Source: an uncultured Azospirillum sp.
Lineage (GTDB): Bacteria > Pseudomonadota > Alphaproteobacteria > Azospirillales > Azospirillaceae
Assembly (NCBI GenBank): GCA_937960755.1
Contig: CALGOL010000574.1
Location: 1 to 5,643, forward strand
Direction of reading: 5' to 3'
DNA length: 5,643 nt
In this document: positions 5,594 through 5,643 of the stretch, piece by piece
Numbering within the stretch: the first letter of the stretch is position 1
How the letters are laid out: each line of letters begins with the position of its first letter
The notes under the pieces: generated by a model
The model's input: only the letters and a program-made list of their open reading frames with translations
Database searches by the model: none
What the model was told of the DNA's origin: nothing
Translations under genes and position numbers: made by a program

Positions 5594-5643
5594 GCGGCGC
5601 CGCGGTCGCGGTGAGCGAGGCGGCGCGGGCGCGGCTGGCGCCC
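5590..5643 (+). CDS. pqqD: PqqA-binding chaperone PqqD (partial, 3' end outside window)
   Basis: ATG at 5590 overlaps the pqqC stop codon (ATGA) and opens a frame that runs off the window, giving 18 codons: MSGAAVAVSEAARARLAP. The end fits the start of PqqD, where RPRLAPHVRLR-like sequence begins the conserved part. PqqD is a small (~90-residue) RiPP recognition element that binds PqqA and presents it to the radical SAM enzyme PqqE. Position directly after pqqC, with a 4-bp overlap, is the standard pqqABCDE order. The N-terminal ~8 residues are not conserved. No separate Shine-Dalgarno is obvious, so translation probably depends on ribosomes finishing pqqC. Whether pqqD is free-standing or fused to pqqE cannot be seen. 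Confidence 0.85.
   Translation, partial: MSGAAVAVSEAARARLAP

Overview
This is a 5.6-kb, GC-rich stretch of a bacterial chromosome, most likely from an alphaproteobacterium and plausibly the Rhodospirillales (Magnetospirillum/Azospirillum-like). That placement is an inference. It rests on the base composition, an Aer-like chemoreceptor carrying a C-terminal PilZ domain, a PqqB variant without the usual N-terminal cysteine cluster, and a 6S RNA gene directly upstream of a 5-formyltetrahydrofolate cyclo-ligase gene. No mobile element, CRISPR array or tRNA is visible.

Left part (1-2700): the window opens with the last 25 codons of a plus-strand gene that reads like the C-terminal edge of a sensor histidine kinase. 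It converges on a large minus-strand gene (112-2571) for an 819-residue energy/redox-type chemoreceptor. Its domain order is Aer-type FAD-binding PAS, TM1, periplasmic helical domain, TM2, HAMP, MCP signalling domain, PilZ. A 9-bp inverted repeat lies in the 33-bp gap between the two converging genes.

Middle part (2700-3581): a sigma-70-like promoter leads into a roughly 180-nt structured region with the hallmarks of 6S RNA (ssrS): a long closing stem, a CCGATA-containing central bubble, a small hairpin on the 3' side of the bubble and a GC-rich terminal hairpin. It is followed about 30 nt later by fthC (ygfA-type 5-formyl-THF cyclo-ligase), which starts at TTG. This ssrS-ygfA pairing is widespread in proteobacteria. 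fthC ends with an intrinsic-terminator-like hairpin and T-run that lie inside the coding sequence and run into the stop codon.

Right part (3582-5643): the start of a PQQ (pyrroloquinoline quinone) biosynthesis operon, pqqA-pqqB-pqqC-pqqD', cut by the window edge inside pqqD. pqqA encodes the 26-residue precursor peptide with the conserved Glu and Tyr that become PQQ. A strong hairpin with a T-run separates it from pqqB and probably sets a high pqqA:pqqB transcript ratio. pqqB/pqqC and pqqC/pqqD overlap by 4 bp (ATGA), so the enzyme genes are probably translationally coupled. PqqD chaperones PqqA to PqqE (expected just beyond the window), PqqB acts on the released cross-linked Glu-Tyr intermediate, and PqqC does the final ring closure and oxidation. 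PQQ is the cofactor of periplasmic quinoprotein dehydrogenases.

I do not see a convincing undescribed system. The observations most worth checking are the fthC terminator that overlaps its own stop codon, the unusual combination of domains in the chemoreceptor, and the 6S RNA, which an ORF-only annotation would miss.
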